A DNA stretch of 64,000 bases from Crystallibacter degradans. Its GTDB lineage: Bacteria > Actinomycetota > Actinomycetes > Actinomycetales > Micrococcaceae. Below, one piece after another: positions 61,162-64,000 of this stretch. The first letter of the stretch is position 1, and every line of letters starts with the position of its first letter. The notes beneath the pieces were generated by a model that saw nothing but the letters and a program-made list of their open reading frames with translations, had not been told where the DNA came from and ran no database searches. The stretch is from assembly GCF_012952295.1 (NCBI RefSeq), contig NZ_JABBCH010000007.1, positions 62,001-126,000 of the forward strand, written 5' to 3'. A program made the translations under genes and the position numbers.

Positions 61162-61656
61162 ATGAATCTCGCCGTTTTTAATTCTGTCTCGGACAGCGCA
61201 GCCCTCGACGTGCTGCGCCCCTGCGTCGACATAACGCGCTGGGCCACCGAGATAATCCGTGCCCGTCCTTTCAACAGCCGCGCGGAGCTTCTGTCGTTCG
61301 CCAAGCAGGCGGCCCAGCCTTGGACGGAAGAAGAGATCGACGGCGCCCTGGCACACCACCCACGCATCGGCGAACGGGCCGCCGGCAGCAGCACCGAGGC
61401 GGATATGTCCCGCAAGGAACAATCCGGCGTCGCACAGTCCGCCGGAGTCCAGGACAGGCTCCGCTCAGGCAACCAGGCGTACGAGGAAAAGTTCGACAGG
61501 GTCTTCCTGATCCGTGCCGCCGGCCGCAGCGCCGAGGAAATTCTTAGCCAGCTTGAAAAGCGGCTGCGCAATTCGCCCGACGAGGAAATCGCCGTCGTCG
61601 CCGGCCAGCTGCGCGAAATCGCCATCCTCCGACTTGAAGGAGTCATCGAAGCATGA
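61162..61656 (+). CDS. uraD: 2-oxo-4-hydroxy-4-carboxy-5-ureidoimidazoline decarboxylase
   Basis: Cytoplasmic enzyme of 164 residues, third step from urate to allantoin. It has the HHPRIGE motif (65-71) that holds the active-site His and Glu. It ends EEIAVVAGQLREIAILRLEG. It overlaps uraH by four bases (ATGA), so the two are coupled. ATG 61162 lies after GACACCCGCC, with no clear ribosome site. First gene of the urate operon in this window. Confidence 0.92.
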   Translation: MNLAVFNSVSDSAALDVLRPCVDITRWATEIIRARPFNSRAELLSFAKQAAQPWTEEEIDGALAHHPRIGERAAGSSTEADMSRKEQSGVAQSAGVQDRLRSGNQAYEEKFDRVFLIRAAGRSAEEILSQLEKRLRNSPDEEIAVVAGQLREIAILRLEGVIEA

Positions 61657-61994
61657 GCGTCAGCCACGTCACCACCCACATTCTCGACACCGGGACCGGG
61701 AGGCCTGCCTCCGGTGTCAAGGCCACACTGGAAGCCAAAACGGCAACCGGCTGGCAAGAAATCGCCACGGAGCATACGGACAATGACGGCCGTATCAAGA
61801 ATCTTGGCCCCGAGGCGATCGAAGCAGGGATCTACCGGATCACGTTTGAAACCGGCCCCTACTTCGGGCAGAAGGGTACGGAAACCTTCTTCCCGTTCGT
61901 GGAGCTGACCTTCGAAGTGAAGGACACAGCAGAGCACTACCACGTACCACTTCTCATCAGCCCGTTTGCATACTCAACATACCGAGGGAGCTAA
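61653..61994 (+). CDS. uraH: 5-hydroxyisourate hydrolase
   Basis: Transthyretin-like enzyme of 113 residues, hydrolysing 5-hydroxyisourate made by uricase. It begins SVSHVTTHILDTGTGRPASG and ends with the signature TYRGS. The typical HYHVPLLISPFAYSTY stretch is present. Start ATG 61653 overlaps uraD. Uricase follows two bases after its stop. Confidence 0.95.
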   Translation: MSVSHVTTHILDTGTGRPASGVKATLEAKTATGWQEIATEHTDNDGRIKNLGPEAIEAGIYRITFETGPYFGQKGTETFFPFVELTFEVKDTAEHYHVPLLISPFAYSTYRGS

Positions 61995-61996
61995 TC

Positions 61997-62905
61997 ATGA
62001 CCGCCACCGTGGAATCCGCCACCGGCACCCGCATCGTCCTGGGCCAGAACCAGTACGGCAAGGCCGAAGTCCGACTGGTCAAAATCACCCGGGACACCGA
62101 CCGCCACCAGATCCAGGACCTCAACGTCACCTCGCAGCTGCGCGGCGATTTCGAAGCGGCGCACACCGCCGGAGACAACGCCCACGTAGTCGCCACCGAT
62201 ACCCAGAAGAACACCGTGTACGCACTGGCCCGCGACGGCGTCGCCACCACGGAGGAGTTCCTGCTTCGTCTTGGCAAGCACTTCACGGAGAGCTTCGACT
62301 GGGTCACCGGCGGGCGCTGGTCCGCAGAGCAGTACTTCTGGGACCGCATCAACGACCACGACCACGCCTTCTCCCGGAACAAGAGCGAAGTCCGCACCGC
62401 CGTGCTCGAGATTTCCGGCAACAAGAAGACCGTCGTGGCCGGCATCGAGGAGCTGACCGTCCTGAAGTCCACGGGTTCGGAATTCCACGGTTTCCCGCGG
62501 GATCAGTACACCACGCTGCAGGAAACCAATGACCGGATCCTCGCCACCGATGTGACCGCGCGCTGGCGCTACAACACCCTCGACGTCGATTTCGACGCCG
62601 TCTACGCCAGCGTCCGCGCTCTGCTGCTCAAGGGGTTTGCGGAGACGCACTCACTGGCACTGCAGCAGAGCATGTACGAAATGGGCCGGCTCGTCCTCGA
62701 GGCGCACCCGGAGATCGACGAGATCAAGATGTCCCTGCCGAACAAGCACCACTTCCTGGTGGACCTGAGCCCGTTTGGCCAGGACAACCCCAACGAAGTG
62801 TTCTTCGCCGCGGACCGGCCGTACGGATTGATCGAAGCCACCATCCAGCGTGAGGGTTCCCCCGCCACGCATGAAGTCTGGGCCAATATCCCCGGATTCT
62901 GCTAG
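61997..62905 (+). CDS. Urate oxidase (uricase)
   Basis: Cofactor-free oxidase of 302 residues that turns urate into 5-hydroxyisourate. It shows the tandem T-fold with GQNQYGKAEVRLVKITRD, TDTQKNTVYALARDG, and NKSEVRTAVLEISGNK. The second half has LPNKHHFLVDLSPFGQDNPN before the end. It follows uraH by two bases and precedes the permease by 66 bases. Together with uraD and uraH it yields allantoin. Confidence 0.95.
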   Translation: MTATVESATGTRIVLGQNQYGKAEVRLVKITRDTDRHQIQDLNVTSQLRGDFEAAHTAGDNAHVVATDTQKNTVYALARDGVATTEEFLLRLGKHFTESFDWVTGGRWSAEQYFWDRINDHDHAFSRNKSEVRTAVLEISGNKKTVVAGIEELTVLKSTGSEFHGFPRDQYTTLQETNDRILATDVTARWRYNTLDVDFDAVYASVRALLLKGFAETHSLALQQSMYEMGRLVLEAHPEIDEIKMSLPNKHHFLVDLSPFGQDNPNEVFFAADRPYGLIEATIQREGSPATHEVWANIPGFC

Positions 62906-62915
62906 TCCACATGCC

Positions 62916-62949
62916 AGAGGCCGGGACGCACGCGCGCGTCCCGGCCTCT
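62916..62949 (+). terminator. Hairpin between uricase and permease
   Basis: AGAGGCCGGGACGC (62916-62929) pairs perfectly with GCGTCCCGGCCTCT (62936-62949) around six bases. No T-run follows. It probably protects the upstream mRNA or reduces transcription into the permease and does not end the transcript fully. Confidence 0.55.
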
Positions 62950-62971
62950 GCAGCCGACAAGGAGGTCAGCT

Positions 62972-64000
62972 GTGAATGCAGCAAAAACTACACGTAAGAC
63001 TATAACCGGACAGCGGCCCGAGGACGAAAGGCTGCCCATCGGCAAGTCCTTTGCCTACGGTCTCCAGCACGTTTTGACCATGTATGGCGGTATCATCGCG
63101 GTGCCTCTGATTGTCGGCACTGCGGCCGGCATGAGCCAGGACGAAATCGCCCTGCTCATCGCCTCCTGCCTGTTTGTTGGCGGTGCGGCAACCATCCTGC
63201 AAAGCTACGGTGTCAAGTTCTTCGGATCGCAGTTACCGCTGGTGCAGGGTGTTTCCTTCGCCGGCGTTGCGACCATGACGGCCATTCTCAGCGGCGGCGG
63301 CGGCATCGAGATGGTGTTCGGATCCGTGCTGGTCGCGTCAGTGATTGGTCTGGTGATCGCTCCGTTCTTCGCCAAGGTCATCAAGTTCTTCCCGCCGGTA
63401 GTCACCGGCGTCATCATCACCACCATCGGCCTCACGCTCATGCCGGTGGCAGCGAACTGGGCCATGGGCGGCAACTCCCAGGCGGATGACTATGGCAGCC
63501 TGGCCAACATCGGGCTCGCCGCCGGAACGCTTGCCGCGGTGCTGCTGCTCAGCAAGCTCGGCAACGCGGCCATCTCCCGCCTGTCCATCCTCCTGGCGAT
63601 TGTCGCCGGCACCGTCGTCGCGGCACTCCTGGGCATCGCCGACTTCTCCAACGTGGGCAACGGCGCCATCTTCGCCTTCCCGCAGCCCTTCGCTTTCGGC
63701 TGGCCGGTGTTCGACCTCGCAGCCATCATCTCGATGACCATCGTCATCCTCGTCACGATGACGGAAACGACGGCGGACATCCTCGCGGTCGGCGAAATCG
63801 CCAAGACCAAAGTCAACTCGCGGCGCATTGCGGACGGACTGCGGGCAGACATGCTCTCCAGTGCCCTGGCGCCGGTGTTCAACTCCTTCACGCAGACTGC
63901 TTTCGCCCAGAACGTCGGACTGGTGGCGATCACGGGAGTGAAGAGCCGTTTCGTGGTGACCGCGGGTGGCGTCATCATGCTGGTCCTGGGACTGTTGCCG
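62972..64000 (+). CDS. Purine (urate/xanthine) permease, NCS2 family, N-terminal part
   Basis: Membrane symporter cut by the window edge after 343 codons. GTG 62972 follows AAGGAGGTCAGCT. The QHVLTMYGG sequence (about 30) carries the conserved QH motif, and LPLVQGVSFAGVATMTAIL is typical. NSFTQTAFAQNVGLVAITG with the basic KSR next to it is the nucleobase-ascorbate signature. Uptake of urate is implied by the adjacent uricase, uraH and uraD genes. Confidence 0.9.
   Translation, partial: MNAAKTTRKTITGQRPEDERLPIGKSFAYGLQHVLTMYGGIIAVPLIVGTAAGMSQDEIALLIASCLFVGGAATILQSYGVKFFGSQLPLVQGVSFAGVATMTAILSGGGGIEMVFGSVLVASVIGLVIAPFFAKVIKFFPPVVTGVIITTIGLTLMPVAANWAMGGNSQADDYGSLANIGLAAGTLAAVLLLSKLGNAAISRLSILLAIVAGTVVAALLGIADFSNVGNGAIFAFPQPFAFGWPVFDLAAIISMTIVILVTMTETTADILAVGEIAKTKVNSRRIADGLRADMLSSALAPVFNSFTQTAFAQNVGLVAITGVKSRFVVTAGGVIMLVLGLLP

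Noticed and set aside
1-64000. CRISPR arrays, tRNA or rRNA genes
   Set aside because: No regularly spaced repeats and no tRNA cloverleaf or rRNA-like stretch was seen on either strand.

Overview
The window looks like chromosomal DNA of a high-GC actinobacterium, most likely a member of the Micrococcaceae (Arthrobacter and relatives). The basis is the strong G/C third-position bias, many GTG starts, the actinobacterial order rpsF-ssb-rpsR-rplI followed by dnaB, an Rpf resuscitation factor with LysM, a mycothiol-type maleylpyruvate isomerase homologue, and a stand-alone homodimeric aceE. No rRNA, tRNA or CRISPR array was seen.

Layout. 1-4.7 kb: the start of nagA, then an ABC exporter (ATPase and permease) divergent from a NarL-type histidine kinase and response regulator, with GGTTGAT repeats in the shared promoter region. 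5.1-5.7 kb: a scar with an IS5-like transposase remnant and a damaged copy of the neighbouring response regulator. 5.8-20.4 kb: a large membrane protein, a FAH-family hydrolase, a giant LuxR-type ATPase regulator, an ABC-F/MFS pair, and a second ABC exporter with its own kinase and regulator. 20.4-28.6 kb: the housekeeping replication/ribosome block (rpsF, ssb, rpsR, rplI, dnaB) with a dense cluster of DnaA boxes upstream of dnaB. 28.7-36 kb: accessory DNA, including a LysE pseudogene, an ArgO/LysE exporter and a 1.5-kb cassette flanked by two copies of the argO 3' end. The cassette carries a broken MNT/HEPN toxin-antitoxin pair and a DUF2293 gene. 36-47 kb: mostly envelope and metabolism genes, ending in a Ca-type P-ATPase divergent from the Rpf gene and its structured leader. 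47-57 kb: two acyl-CoA ligases, a conserved sialidase-like propeller plus MoaD pair, an MFS transporter, pyruvate kinase and an SDR. 57.6-64 kb: aceE and a purine-degradation operon (uraD, uraH, uricase, urate/xanthine permease) that runs off the window.

Functional links. Pyruvate kinase and AceE are the exit of glycolysis. The uric acid operon converts urate to allantoin, and the tartronate-semialdehyde-reductase-like gene at 28.7 kb could serve the glyoxylate released by allantoin breakdown, although it is not linked to that operon. The two kinase/regulator/ABC sets resemble envelope-stress or antimicrobial-peptide export modules. The clearest unexplained signals are the DnaA-box cluster before dnaB, the repeat-bounded cassette at argO, and the structured leader of the rpf gene.
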